From assembly GCA_016182975.1 (NCBI GenBank), contig JACPFJ010000001.1, positions 1 to 64,000 of the forward strand: a stretch of 64,000 bases of DNA, written 5' to 3'. Each line of letters begins with the position of its first letter. The stretch's first letter is position 1. This document shows positions 1-7,600 of the stretch, piece by piece. The translations under genes were made by a program, and so were the position numbers. Below the pieces are notes generated by a model, which was given only the letters and a program-made list of their open reading frames with translations, had not been told where the DNA came from and did no database searches. Source of the stretch: Deltaproteobacteria bacterium. GTDB lineage: Bacteria; Desulfobacterota; Desulfuromonadia; Geobacterales; Pseudopelobacteraceae.

Positions 1-1
1 C

Positions 2-790
2 GCCGCGGCCCGCGACGTCACGGCCCAGAGGCAGGCGGCCCAGTACGCCCGTTCCCTGATCGAGGCGTCGCTCGACCCGCTGGTCACCATCTCCCCGGAG
101 GGGAAGATCACCGACGTCAACGAGGCGACCATCAAGGTCACCGGCAGGCCGCGGGACGAGCTGATCGGCACCGACTGCTCCGACTACTTCACCGAGCCGG
201 ACAAGGCCCGCGAGGGATACCGCCAGGTCTTCGCCCTGGGCTCGGTCACCGACTACCCCCTCACCATCCGCCACAGGAACGGCCAGTTGATGGACGTCCT
301 CTACAACGCCTCGGTCTACCGCGACGTGCAGGGGAACGTCCTCGGGGTGTTCGCCGCGGCCCGCGACGTCACGGCCCAGAAGCAGGCGGCCCAGTACTCA
401 CGAAGCCTCATCGAGGCGTCGCTGGACCCGCTGGTCACCATCTCCCCGGAAGGGAAGATCACCGACGTCAACGAGGCGACCATGAAGGTCACCGGCATGG
501 AACGGGACGAGCTGATCGGGACCGACTTCTCCGACTACTTCACCGAGCCGGACAAGGCCCGCGAGGGATACCGCCAGGTCTTCGCCCTGGGCTCGGTCCA
601 TCAGGCACAGGGAAGGGCAACTCGTCGACGTCCTCTACAACGCCTCGGTCTACAAGGACGTGCAGGGGAACGTCCTGGGGGTGTTCGCCGCGGCCCGCGA
701 CGTCACGGCCCAGAAGCAGGCGGCCCAGTACGCCCGTTCCCTGATCGAGGCCTCCCTCGACCCGCTGGTCACCATCTCCCCGGAGGGTAA
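2..790 (+). CDS. Tandem-PAS sensory protein, 5' fragment (left-truncated, frameshifted)
   Basis: An open frame enters from the left edge with no start in the window. It encodes near-identical PAS modules, each with [18 protein letters not shown], a TDVNEAT segment, [13 protein letters not shown] and [10 protein letters not shown]. One whole PAS unit (41-391) and most of a second are readable. At about 597 the sequence jumps from the GSV codons to catcaggcacaggg. Compared with the previous unit 17 bp are missing, so this frame runs out of PAS sequence and stops at 788-790, while the PAS coding continues in the frame of the next entry. The two entries are almost certainly one gene. PAS domains bind small ligands or cofactors and pass signals to kinases; a kinase follows directly. 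Whether the deletion is real or an assembly collapse cannot be decided here. Confidence 0.7.
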   Translation, partial: AAARDVTAQRQAAQYARSLIEASLDPLVTISPEGKITDVNEATIKVTGRPRDELIGTDCSDYFTEPDKAREGYRQVFALGSVTDYPLTIRHRNGQLMDVLYNASVYRDVQGNVLGVFAAARDVTAQKQAAQYSRSLIEASLDPLVTISPEGKITDVNEATMKVTGMERDELIGTDFSDYFTEPDKAREGYRQVFALGSVHQAQGRATRRRPLQRLGLQGRAGERPGGVRRGPRRHGPEAGGPVRPFPDRGLPRPAGHHLPGG

Positions 791-1058
791 GATCACGGAC
801 GTCAACGAGGCGACCATGAAGGTCACCGGCATGGAACGGGACGAGCTGATCGGGACCGACTTCTCCGACTACTTCACCGAGCCGGACAAGGCCCGCGAGG
901 GGTATCAGCAGGTCTTCGCCAAGGGGTTCGTCACCGACTACCCCCTCACCATCCGCCACCGGGAGGGGCAACTGGTGGACGTCCTCTACAATGCCTCGGT
1001 CTACCGCGACCTGTACGGCAACGTGCTGGGGGTTTTCGCCGCGGCGCGCGACGTCACG
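41..1058 (+). repeat. 351-bp tandem repeat units encoding near-identical PAS domains
   Basis: Units begin at CAGTAC 41, CAGTAC 392 and CAGTAC 726. The first spacing is 351 bp (117 codons); the second is 334 bp because 17 bp are missing near 597. The units are nearly identical at the DNA level, so they arose by recent duplication or are kept alike by gene conversion. A more diverged copy lies at 1489-1830. Confidence 0.85.
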
Positions 1059-2027
1059 GAGAACAAGCGCGTCATGCGCGAGTTCGCCGAGACCAAGAAC
1101 TTCCTCGACAACATCCTCCAGAGCTCGACCAAGTACTCCATCATCGGCAAGGACCTGAACTACCGCATCCTCTCCTGGAACGAGGGGGCCAGGCTCAACT
1201 ACGGCTATGCGGAAGACGAGATCATCGGCAAGGAATCGAACATCCTGCACTCCCCCGAGGACCTGAAGCCGGGAGGGGCGGTCGACAAGATGCTGAAGAA
1301 GGCCTATGACGAGGGGATCGCGGAAGGGGAGTTCCTGCGGGTCAGGAAGGACGGTTCCCGCTTCGTGGCCAGCGTCGTCGTCACCCGCCGTAACGACGCC
1401 GCCGGCAATCCGATCGGTTATCTGCTGATGAGCACCGACATCACCGAGAAGAAGCTGGCCGAGGAGAGGCTGCGCGATGCCTCCCAGTACGCCCGTTCCC
1501 TGGTCGAGGCCTCCCTCGACCCGCTGGTCACCATCTCCCCGGAGGGGAAGATCACCGACGTCAACGAGGCCACCGTCAAGGTCACCGGCGTGCCGAGGGA
1601 GCAGTTGATCGGCGCCGACTTCTCCGACTACTTCACCGAGCCGGACAAGGCCCGCGAGGGGCACATGCAGGTCTTCTCCCGGGGGTACGTGACCGACTAT
1701 CCGCTAACCATCCGCCACCGTGACGGCAGGCTCACCAGCGTTCTCTACAACGCCTCGGTCTACCGTGACGCCCAGGGGGTCGTGCTCGGGGTGTTCGCCG
1801 CGGCGCGCGACGTCACGGCCCAGAGAGAGGCAGAGGAGAAGGTCACCGAGCAGCGCGCCCGCGAGGAGCAGCGCGCCCGCGAGCTTGAGAGGCTGGCGGA
1901 GCTGGAGCGCTTCCAGAAGCTGACCGTCGGCCGTGAGCTGAAGATGGTCGAGCTGAAAAAGGAGAACGAGGAGCTCCGGAGGGAAGTCGAGCAGTGCCGC
2001 CAGGAAATCGGGAGAGGGGGACGATGA
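660..2027 (+). CDS. Tandem-PAS sensory protein, 3' fragment
   Basis: This is the continuation of the broken PAS gene. The first start codon in this frame is GTG 660, but homology to the repeats begins near 600, so 660 is probably not a natural start. Order: end of one repeat-type PAS, a full repeat-type PAS (about 726-1060), a divergent PAS (about 1085-1470, with [15 protein letters not shown] and VSTDITEKK-like ends), another repeat-type PAS (about 1489-1830), then a charged coiled coil (residues about 390-455). There is no kinase domain and no membrane segment, so it looks like a soluble sensor that works with a partner. Its TGA overlaps the ATG of the following kinase (ATGA, 2024-2027), which suggests translational coupling and a shared signalling pathway. 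Confidence 0.75.
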   Translation: MQGNVLGVFAAARDVTAQKQAAQYARSLIEASLDPLVTISPEGKITDVNEATMKVTGMERDELIGTDFSDYFTEPDKAREGYQQVFAKGFVTDYPLTIRHREGQLVDVLYNASVYRDLYGNVLGVFAAARDVTENKRVMREFAETKNFLDNILQSSTKYSIIGKDLNYRILSWNEGARLNYGYAEDEIIGKESNILHSPEDLKPGGAVDKMLKKAYDEGIAEGEFLRVRKDGSRFVASVVVTRRNDAAGNPIGYLLMSTDITEKKLAEERLRDASQYARSLVEASLDPLVTISPEGKITDVNEATVKVTGVPREQLIGADFSDYFTEPDKAREGHMQVFSRGYVTDYPLTIRHRDGRLTSVLYNASVYRDAQGVVLGVFAAARDVTAQREAEEKVTEQRAREEQRARELERLAELERFQKLTVGRELKMVELKKENEELRREVEQCRQEIGRGGR

Positions 2028-3226
2028 CCCCCGCCGCCTCGCAAGAGCATCGGGCTGATCTGACCGATCGGTCGGATCAGCCCGGAAAAGACGATTACAC
2101 CAGGGCGATGCTCAACATCCTCGAGGACATGACCGACGAGAAGGAGCGGCTGGAGGAGACGCAGCGCGCCATGGTCAACATCCTGGAGGACGCCTCCCGG
2201 GAAAAGACCCTCCTGGAGGAGACGCAAAAGGCGGTCCTCAACATCATGGAGGACGCCTCGGAGGAAAAGACGCTCCTGGAGGGGATGCAAAAGGCGGTTA
2301 TCAACATCCTGGAGGACTTCACCGGGGAGAAGGAGCGCTCCGACGAGACCCAGCGGGCCATCCTCAACATCCTGGACGACTTCACCGGCGAAAAGGAGCG
2401 GCTCGAGGACAACCAGCGGGCCATGCTCAACCTCCTGGAGGACTTCGACGTGGAGCGGGAGCGGACCGAGGCCATCAACCTGGAGCTCAGGGAGGCGTTC
2501 GAGTCGCTGCGCCGGGCCAAGGAGGCGGCCGACGCCGCCAACCGCGAGCTGGAGGCGTTCTCCTACTCGGTCTCCCACGACCTGCGCGCCCCGCTCAGGG
2601 CCATCGACGGCTTCAGCCTGGCGCTCCTGAATGACTACCGGAACCTCCTGGACGAGCGCGGGGAGGACTACCTGCGTCGGGTGCGCGGGGCGACCCAGCG
2701 GATGGCCCAGTTGATCGACGACCTCTTGAAGCTCTCCCGTCTCACCAGGGGGGAGCTGACCATCGGGGAGGTCAACCTCTCCGCCCTGGCGCAGGGGGTG
2801 ACGGCCGAGCTGCGGAAGACGCAGCCGGAGCGGCGGGTCTCCTTCCGCATCGCCACCGGTTTGAGCGCCATCTGCGACCCCCATCTGCTCAAGGTGGTCC
2901 TGGAGAACCTGCTCGGCAACGCCTGGAAGTTCACCGGCAGGAAGGAGGGGGCGACCATCGAGTTCGGCGTTACCGAGGCCGGGGGGGTGAATGCCTACTT
3001 CGTCCGCGACAACGGCGCCGGCTTCGACATGACCTACGCCGACAAGCTGTTCGTCACCTTCCAGCGCCTCCACCTGGAAAAGGAATATCCCGGCACCGGC
3101 ATCGGCCTGTCCCTGGTCCAGCGCATCATCCGCCGCCACGGCGGTACGGTCTGGGCCGAGGGGAAGGTCGGCCAGGGGGCGACCTTTTATTTTACCCTGC
3201 CCAGTGACAGCAAGGGTGAGGGGTGA
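2024..3226 (+). CDS. Histidine kinase with six-copy coiled-coil repeat
   Basis: Sensor kinase of 400 aa. The chosen start is ATG 2024, which overlaps the upstream TGA and follows GGAGAGGGGG; a GTG at 1994 is possible but lies inside the upstream gene. Residues 27-152 are six copies of a 21-residue unit (A-M-L-N-I-L-E-D ... E-K ... E-E-T-Q), three heptads each, so a continuous coiled-coil stalk. Then come a HisKA region with [15 protein letters not shown] (His near 185) and a HATPase_c domain with N box [18 protein letters not shown] and [12 protein letters not shown]. No transmembrane segment is visible. The catalytic region resembles the phytochrome-type kinases that pair with Rcp1-like regulators, and such a regulator is the next gene. 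The input is likely from the upstream PAS protein; that is inference. Confidence 0.9.
   Translation: MTPAASQEHRADLTDRSDQPGKDDYTRAMLNILEDMTDEKERLEETQRAMVNILEDASREKTLLEETQKAVLNIMEDASEEKTLLEGMQKAVINILEDFTGEKERSDETQRAILNILDDFTGEKERLEDNQRAMLNLLEDFDVERERTEAINLELREAFESLRRAKEAADAANRELEAFSYSVSHDLRAPLRAIDGFSLALLNDYRNLLDERGEDYLRRVRGATQRMAQLIDDLLKLSRLTRGELTIGEVNLSALAQGVTAELRKTQPERRVSFRIATGLSAICDPHLLKVVLENLLGNAWKFTGRKEGATIEFGVTEAGGVNAYFVRDNGAGFDMTYADKLFVTFQRLHLEKEYPGTGIGLSLVQRIIRRHGGTVWAEGKVGQGATFYFTLPSDSKGEG
2051..2084 (+). repeat. 34-bp near-perfect palindrome inside the kinase coding start
   Basis: Left arm CGGGCTGATCTGACCGA pairs with right arm TCGGTCGGATCAGCCCG with no spacer. Sixteen of 17 pairs are Watson-Crick and the other is T/G, which would be a U-G wobble in RNA. 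It lies 27-60 bases after the ATG, covering codons 10-21 of the kinase. Confidence 0.85.
2102..2479 (+). repeat. Six 63-bp tandem repeats (21-residue coiled-coil units)
   Basis: Six in-frame units start at codons 27, 48, 69, 90, 111 and 132 of the kinase. Each carries an LNILED-type core and a charged E-K/E-E-T-Q end. The copies differ at many third positions and some residues, so they are older than the PAS repeats upstream. Confidence 0.85.
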
Positions 3227-3241
3227 AGGGTGAGGGTTCAT

Positions 3242-3316
3242 AACCCCTCCAAACCTCCCCTTATCAGGGGAGGCTTTAAAACTTCCCCCCTGATAAGGGG
3301 GGACTGAGGGGGGTTG
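3242..3316. repeat. Dispersed intergenic palindrome, family A copy 1
   Basis: Two back-to-back palindromes: CCTCCCCTTATCAGGGGAGG and then CCCCCCTGATAAGGGGGG, framed by AACCCCTCC and GAGGGGGGTT. A second copy lies at 40881-40956 and a diverged relative at 5098-5235. It fills the gap between the kinase and the response regulator. It may act as an intercistronic RNA hairpin; no U-tract follows. Confidence 0.8.
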
Positions 3317-3354
3317 CCTTTGAATTTGAATAAGTCAACATTAGGAGCAGAACC

Positions 3355-3825
3355 ATGACCCAAAATTGTGTAATCCTGCTGGTCGAGGACAACGACGACG
3401 ACGAGGAGTTGACCCGGCTCGCCTTCAGCATGAGCAACATCGCCAACCGCCTGGTGGTGGCGCGGGACGGGGCCGAGGCCCTGGACTTCCTCTTAGCCAC
3501 CGGCAGCTGGGCCGGCCGGCCGCCGGAAGACGAGCCGTGCCTGGTGCTGCTCGACCTGAAGCTCCCCAAGATCGGCGGCCTGGAGGTGCTGCGCCGGCTG
3601 CGCGACGACCCGCGGACCCGGCTTCTCCCGGTGGTCATCCTCACCTCCTCGGTGGAGGAGCAGGATGTCATCCGCGGCTACGACCTGGGGTGCAACAGCT
3701 ACATCCGCAAGCCGGTGGACTTCGAACAGTTCACCGAGGCGGTGAAGATCCTCGGTCTCTACTGGCTGGTGCTCAACCAGCCGCCGCTGCCGGCGAATCC
3801 CGGGGGGGGGGGGGCGGATAAATGA
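3355..3825 (+). CDS. Rcp1-type single-domain response regulator
   Basis: A 156-aa receiver-only protein. ATG 3355 follows AGGAG at 3341. Acidic pocket LLVEDNDDDEE, phosphoacceptor Asp67 in LLDLKLPKIGG, Thr/Ser in ILTSS and Lys in IRKPVDFEQF are all present. The extra residues between the second strand and the Asp (DFLLATGSWAGRPPEDEP) are typical of the cyanobacterial Rcp1 family, whose members take phosphate from phytochrome-like kinases. The upstream kinase is the likely donor. There is no DNA-binding output. The C-terminus ends in four glycines encoded by a run of 13 G, and the TGA overlaps the next ATG. Confidence 0.92.
   Translation: MTQNCVILLVEDNDDDEELTRLAFSMSNIANRLVVARDGAEALDFLLATGSWAGRPPEDEPCLVLLDLKLPKIGGLEVLRRLRDDPRTRLLPVVILTSSVEEQDVIRGYDLGCNSYIRKPVDFEQFTEAVKILGLYWLVLNQPPLPANPGGGGADK
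3802..3814 (+). repeat. Homopolymer tract of 13 G at a gene junction
   Basis: Thirteen consecutive G lie 7-19 bases before the ATG at 3822. They code for the glycines at the end of the response regulator and also sit where the ribosome binding site of the next gene must be. Long G tracts are prone to slippage. Confidence 0.9.
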
Positions 3826-5099
3826 CGACGCAATCACTGCGGCTATTGATCGTCGAGGACGCTGAGGACGACGCCCTGCTGCTGGTGCTGGAGCTGCAGA
3901 ACGAGGGGTACGCGACAGAATTCAGGCGGGTCGAGACGCCGGAGGAGTTGAAGGCCGCCCTGGATGACGGCCCATGGGACGCGGTCTTCGCCGACTACAA
4001 CCTGCCCTCCTTCACCGGCCTCGACGCCCTGCGGATGGTGCGGGAGCGGGGGGTGGACCTCCCCTTCATCCTCGTCTCCGGGGTGATGGGGGAGGAAACG
4101 GCGGTTGAGGCGCTCAAGGCGGGCGCCCACGACTATCTCATGAAGGGGCGCTACGCCCGGCTCGTGCCGGCGCTGGAGCGGGCGCTGCGGGACGCCGTTC
4201 TCCGCCGCGAGCGGCGGCAGACGGCGGAAGAGCTGACCAGGCACCGGGAGCACCTGGAGGATCTGGTGCAGCATAGGACCGAGGAGCTGGCGGCGGCCAA
4301 CGAGGAGCTGCGGGTGCAGACCGAGGAGTTGCAGGCGCAGAGAGAGGAGTTGACCCGTTCCCTGGAGGAGATCCGGCGGGTGGATGAGGAGAGGGAGCGG
4401 CTGAACGCCGATCTTGCGGCCGCCAACTGCGAGTTGGAGGCGTTCAACTATACGGTCTCCCACGACCTGCGCGGCCCCTTGAACGTCATCAGCGGCTACA
4501 GCCAGGTGATCCAGGAACTGTACGGCGATAAGCTCGATGAAGAGTGCCGGGGGTATCTCCAGGAGGTCTGCAACGGCACGCAACAGATGAGCCAGATGAT
4601 CAGCACCCTGCTCAAATTCTCCCGCCTGTCACATGTCGGGATAGGCCGGGAAAGGGTCGATCTCAGCGGCATGGCGCAGGCGCTGGCTACCGAGCTCAGG
4701 CAGCGGAGTCCAGAGCGCGGGGTCCTGTTCCGGATAGCCGAAGGGTTGACGGCCGAAGGGGACCCCAACCTGCTGCGAATCGCGCTGAAAAACCTCATCG
4801 GCAACGCCTGGAAGTACACCACCAGGAAGGAGGAGGCCGTCATCGAATTCGGGACGCAAACGATTGCGGGGGAAACAGCCTTCTTCGTCAGTGACAACGG
4901 CGAGGGATTCGACGGCGCCCAGGCGGAGAAACTGTTCACCCCCTTCCAGCGTCTCCCCGGCGCCGAGGAATTCACGGGGCACGGCATCGGTCTGGCCACG
5001 GTGCGGCGCATCATCCAGCGCCACGGCGGCCGGGTCTGCGCCGAAGGGCGGCCGGGGGAAGGGGCGACCTTCTATTTCACGCTGCCGCCAAGGCTTTAA
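3822..5099 (+). CDS. REC-histidine kinase (receiver domain N-terminal to kinase)
   Basis: 425 aa; the start overlaps the upstream stop (ATGA 3822-3825). Residues 1-125 are a receiver domain: LLIVEDAEDDA, Asp58 in FADYNLPSFTG, the VSGVMGEE switch and the Lys of LMKGRYARL. A charged coiled coil (about 130-200) with HREHLEDLVQHRTEELAAANEEL leads to HisKA NYTVSHDLRGPLNVISGYS (His near 210) and a HATPase_c domain (KNLIGNAWKYT, DNGEGFD, GHGIGLATVRRI). It is soluble. The receiver probably controls kinase activity in a relay with the neighbouring regulators. Domain calls are secure; the wiring is inferred. Confidence 0.9.
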   Translation: MTTQSLRLLIVEDAEDDALLLVLELQNEGYATEFRRVETPEELKAALDDGPWDAVFADYNLPSFTGLDALRMVRERGVDLPFILVSGVMGEETAVEALKAGAHDYLMKGRYARLVPALERALRDAVLRRERRQTAEELTRHREHLEDLVQHRTEELAAANEELRVQTEELQAQREELTRSLEEIRRVDEERERLNADLAAANCELEAFNYTVSHDLRGPLNVISGYSQVIQELYGDKLDEECRGYLQEVCNGTQQMSQMISTLLKFSRLSHVGIGRERVDLSGMAQALATELRQRSPERGVLFRIAEGLTAEGDPNLLRIALKNLIGNAWKYTTRKEEAVIEFGTQTIAGETAFFVSDNGEGFDGAQAEKLFTPFQRLPGAEEFTGHGIGLATVRRIIQRHGGRVCAEGRPGEGATFYFTLPPRL

Positions 5100-5235
5100 C
5101 CCCTCCTGTCCTCCCCTTAACTAAGGGGAGGGACGCTGGGAGCAAGGTTGGTGGTAATTTTCACCCTCTTAGCTTATGAGTGGGAACAGCAAAGCTCCTC
5201 CCCTTAGCTTAAGGGGAGGCGGGGGAGGGGTTAGT
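5098..5235. repeat. Diverged family A palindromic repeat
   Basis: Contains CCTCCCCTTAACTAAGGGGAGGG and, 80 bp on, CTCCTCCCCTTAGCTTAAGG followed by GGAGGCGGGGGAGGGGTTAG. It has the same plan as the copies at 3242 and 40881, with other core bases. It occupies the gap between two kinase genes. Confidence 0.65.
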
Positions 5236-5268
5236 TTTGAGACTGCCGCTTAGAAGAGGAGAACCGCA

Positions 5269-7053
5269 TTGAAGTCGCTGCGACTGCTGCTGATTGAGGA
5301 TTCGGAGGACGATGCCATGCTCCTGGAACTGGAGCTGCGCAAGGGGGGGATCTATCCCGACATCGCGCGGGTCGAGACGCCACGGGAGCTTGAGTCCGCC
5401 CTGGGGGCAAAAACCTGGGACGCCGTCATCGCCGACTATAGCTTGCCGGAGTTTACCGGAATCGATGCCCTGGCTATTATCAGGTCGAGTGGACTCGACC
5501 TCCCCTTTATTCTCGTCTCCGGGGTGATCGGCGAGGAGAGGGCCGTGGAGGCGATGAAGGCCGGCGCCCACGACTTTATCATGAAGGGGAATTACTCACG
5601 GCTGGTGCCGGCTCTGGAGCGGGAACTGGGAGACGCGGCCGTCCGCAGGGAACGGCGGGAGGCGGACGATGCCCTGCGCCGTGCGCATGCGGAACTGGAG
5701 CAGCGCGTTGCCGAGCGGACCGCCGAGTTGCAGGCCGCCAACGCCACCCTGCTCGAATCCCGCCGGGCCGCCCTCAACATGATGGAAGACGCAGTGGCCG
5801 CCCGCAGGCAGGCCGAGGAGGCGAGCGCCGAACTCAAGCGGACCGAGGAGGAACTGCGCCGGGCCAAGGAAGCCGCCGAGACGGCCAACCGTGCCAAGAG
5901 CCAGTTCCTCGCCAACATGAGCCACGAGCTGCGTACCCCCATGACCGGTGTCCTCGGTATGCTCGAGATCGCCCTCGACGGCCCCCTCGAAGCGCAGCAG
6001 CGGGAATGCATCGGCATCGCGCACAAGTCGGGCCGCTCGCTCCTCGGCATCCTCAACGACATCCTCGACCTGACAAAAATCGAGACGGACAAGCTCTCCA
6101 TAGAGGATAAACCGTTTAATCTTCGGGGGTGCGTGGAGGGCGCAATCGGTATTCTCCTGGCCGAGGCGCGGCGCAAGGGGCTCGATCTCACCTTCACGAC
6201 CACGGATGATTGTCCGGCAACCCTGGTCGGCGATCAGTTGCGGTTGCGCCAGGTCATCACGAACCTGATCGCCAATGCGGTCAAGTTCACCGAGCAGGGG
6301 AAGGTTGAGGTGCGGGTCGATGCGGGAGCTGCTGCCGCAAACGGCAAGCGCGATATCACATTTTCCATTATCGATACCGGCATCGGCATCCCTGACGACA
6401 AGAAAGGGCTCCTTTTCAAGTCATTCAGCCAGGTGGACGACTCCGACACCCGCAGATTCGGCGGCACCGGTCTTGGGCTGGCCATCAGCAGGGAGATCGT
6501 GGAACTGATGGGGGGGAGAATATCCTTCGAGAGCTCGGAGGATGCCGGCAGCGCCTTTTCCTTTACCGTCCCCCTCGGAGAGGCGGAAGCGGAGCTAGAA
6601 ACAGCCGGCGCGTCCGGTACGCCTCAGCCGGGTGAGAGTAACGCTATCCCTGCCCGTGAAGGGAAAATACCACGCCTGCTGCTGGCGGAAGACGACCCGG
6701 TCATCAGAACAATACTCGAAACGATGCTGGTGCGGTCCAACTTCGATCTCGACATCGCCGAGAACGGCCGCAAGGCGGTTGAGATGTGGGAGCAGGGGGA
6801 CTACGACCTCATCCTCATGGACATACAGATGCCGTACCTGGACGGCTTTGCCGCCACCCGCGCCATTCGCGAGAAGGAGCGGGCGCGAGGCGGCGCAGAT
6901 ACGCTCATCGTCGCCATGACGGCCCATGCCTCGAAAAGTGACGAGCAACGCTGCCTCGATGCCGGCATGAATGCCTACGTATCCAAGCCGATCGACCTGA
7001 AGGCGGTCATCGAGTTGCTCAAGAAGATGCTCGGCCTCCCCTGCTCCGTCTGA
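5269..7053 (+). CDS. Hybrid histidine kinase REC-HisKA-HATPase-REC
   Basis: 594 aa. The start is TTG 5269, supported by AGAGGAGAA just upstream and by the receiver beginning at MKSLRLLLIEDSEDDA. Order: receiver (Asp near 58 in IADYSLPEFTG), coiled coil (about 130-205, including an LNMMEDA element like the stalk repeat of the first kinase), HisKA with FLANMSHELRTPM (His near 221), HATPase_c (NLIANAVKFT, DTGIGIP, GGTGLGLAISREI), a linker, and a C-terminal receiver with LLLAEDDPV, Asp in LILMDIQMPYLDG and Lys in YVSKPIDLKA. No membrane segment. This is a multistep phosphorelay kinase; no Hpt protein is next to it, though one lies at 22080. A terminator follows. Confidence 0.92.
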   Translation: MKSLRLLLIEDSEDDAMLLELELRKGGIYPDIARVETPRELESALGAKTWDAVIADYSLPEFTGIDALAIIRSSGLDLPFILVSGVIGEERAVEAMKAGAHDFIMKGNYSRLVPALERELGDAAVRRERREADDALRRAHAELEQRVAERTAELQAANATLLESRRAALNMMEDAVAARRQAEEASAELKRTEEELRRAKEAAETANRAKSQFLANMSHELRTPMTGVLGMLEIALDGPLEAQQRECIGIAHKSGRSLLGILNDILDLTKIETDKLSIEDKPFNLRGCVEGAIGILLAEARRKGLDLTFTTTDDCPATLVGDQLRLRQVITNLIANAVKFTEQGKVEVRVDAGAAAANGKRDITFSIIDTGIGIPDDKKGLLFKSFSQVDDSDTRRFGGTGLGLAISREIVELMGGRISFESSEDAGSAFSFTVPLGEAEAELETAGASGTPQPGESNAIPAREGKIPRLLLAEDDPVIRTILETMLVRSNFDLDIAENGRKAVEMWEQGDYDLILMDIQMPYLDGFAATRAIREKERARGGADTLIVAMTAHASKSDEQRCLDAGMNAYVSKPIDLKAVIELLKKMLGLPCSV

Positions 7054-7063
7054 CGATCAAATT

Positions 7064-7089
7064 GGGCCGCCCCCTCCGGCGGCCCTTTC
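7064..7089 (+). terminator. Rho-independent terminator after the hybrid kinase
   Basis: GGGCCGCC (7064-7071) pairs with GGCGGCCC (7078-7085), six-base loop, then TTT. It lies 11 bases past the stop codon. Confidence 0.75.
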
Positions 7090-7155
7090 CCCCCTGCCAC
7101 CTGGATCACCCCGAATTCACACCGCAACCGGGATAAATCTAAAATCAGCACTGCC

Positions 7156-7287
7156 TTAACGCAAAGGTGCAAAGACGCCAAGAAAATAAAGGCATTACTA
7201 AAGAAAAGTCGTTAACCAAAGAGAAGGGAACCCTTTTTTTGCGAACAGCCTGTTTTTACTTTGCATCTTGGCGTCTTTGCGTTTCAA
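7156..7287. repeat. Octamer-unit inverted repeat, family B copy 1
   Basis: The left end has AACGCAAAGGTGCAAAGACG and the right end CTTTGCATCTTGGCGTCTTT followed by GCGTTTC. The arms are made of ACGCAAAG-like units. Three more copies of about 132 bp lie at 7316, 13559 and 17705. Confidence 0.85.
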
Positions 7288-7315
7288 ATGATATTTATCC
7301 TTGAAAAAGCAGTTC

Positions 7316-7448
7316 ATTAACGCAAAGACGCAAAGTTCGCAAAGAAACCAATCGGTTAATAGAAATCTGGTTGTCACCCCGCAGGTGAACGTGATTTCAG
7401 AATTATCTTAGAGTTTTTCCTAGCGTTCTTTGCGTCTTTGCGTTTCAA
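7316..7448. repeat. Octamer-unit inverted repeat, family B copy 2
   Basis: TTAACGCAAAGACGCAAAG at the left and CTTTGCGTCTTTGCGTTTC at the right, 133 bp overall, placed directly before valS. Together with copy 1 it explains the 550-base gap between 7053 and 7601, where no gene is seen. Confidence 0.85.
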
Positions 7449-7600
7449 ATTCATTTCTCAAAGGGCCTTGGTAATGCGGAGTTCGGGTGGCCCGGGTTTT
7501 TTGCAGGGGAATGTTGCATATTCCCACTGTTTTTTTTATAGTGGCTGACCTGCAGGCAATTATCGAAAGCCAGATGGACAAGAAAAGGTGCCGAGAAACC

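Noticed and set aside
540-1664. Long minus-strand open frame (374 aa) opposite the PAS array
   Set aside because: Its composition follows the GC-rich codon pattern of the plus-strand gene; no domain, no start site, and the PAS frame explains the sequence.
1760-3241. Minus-strand open frame of 493 aa opposite the first kinase
   Set aside because: It is the antisense of a clear HisKA/HATPase kinase; the repeats in it mirror the coiled-coil units.
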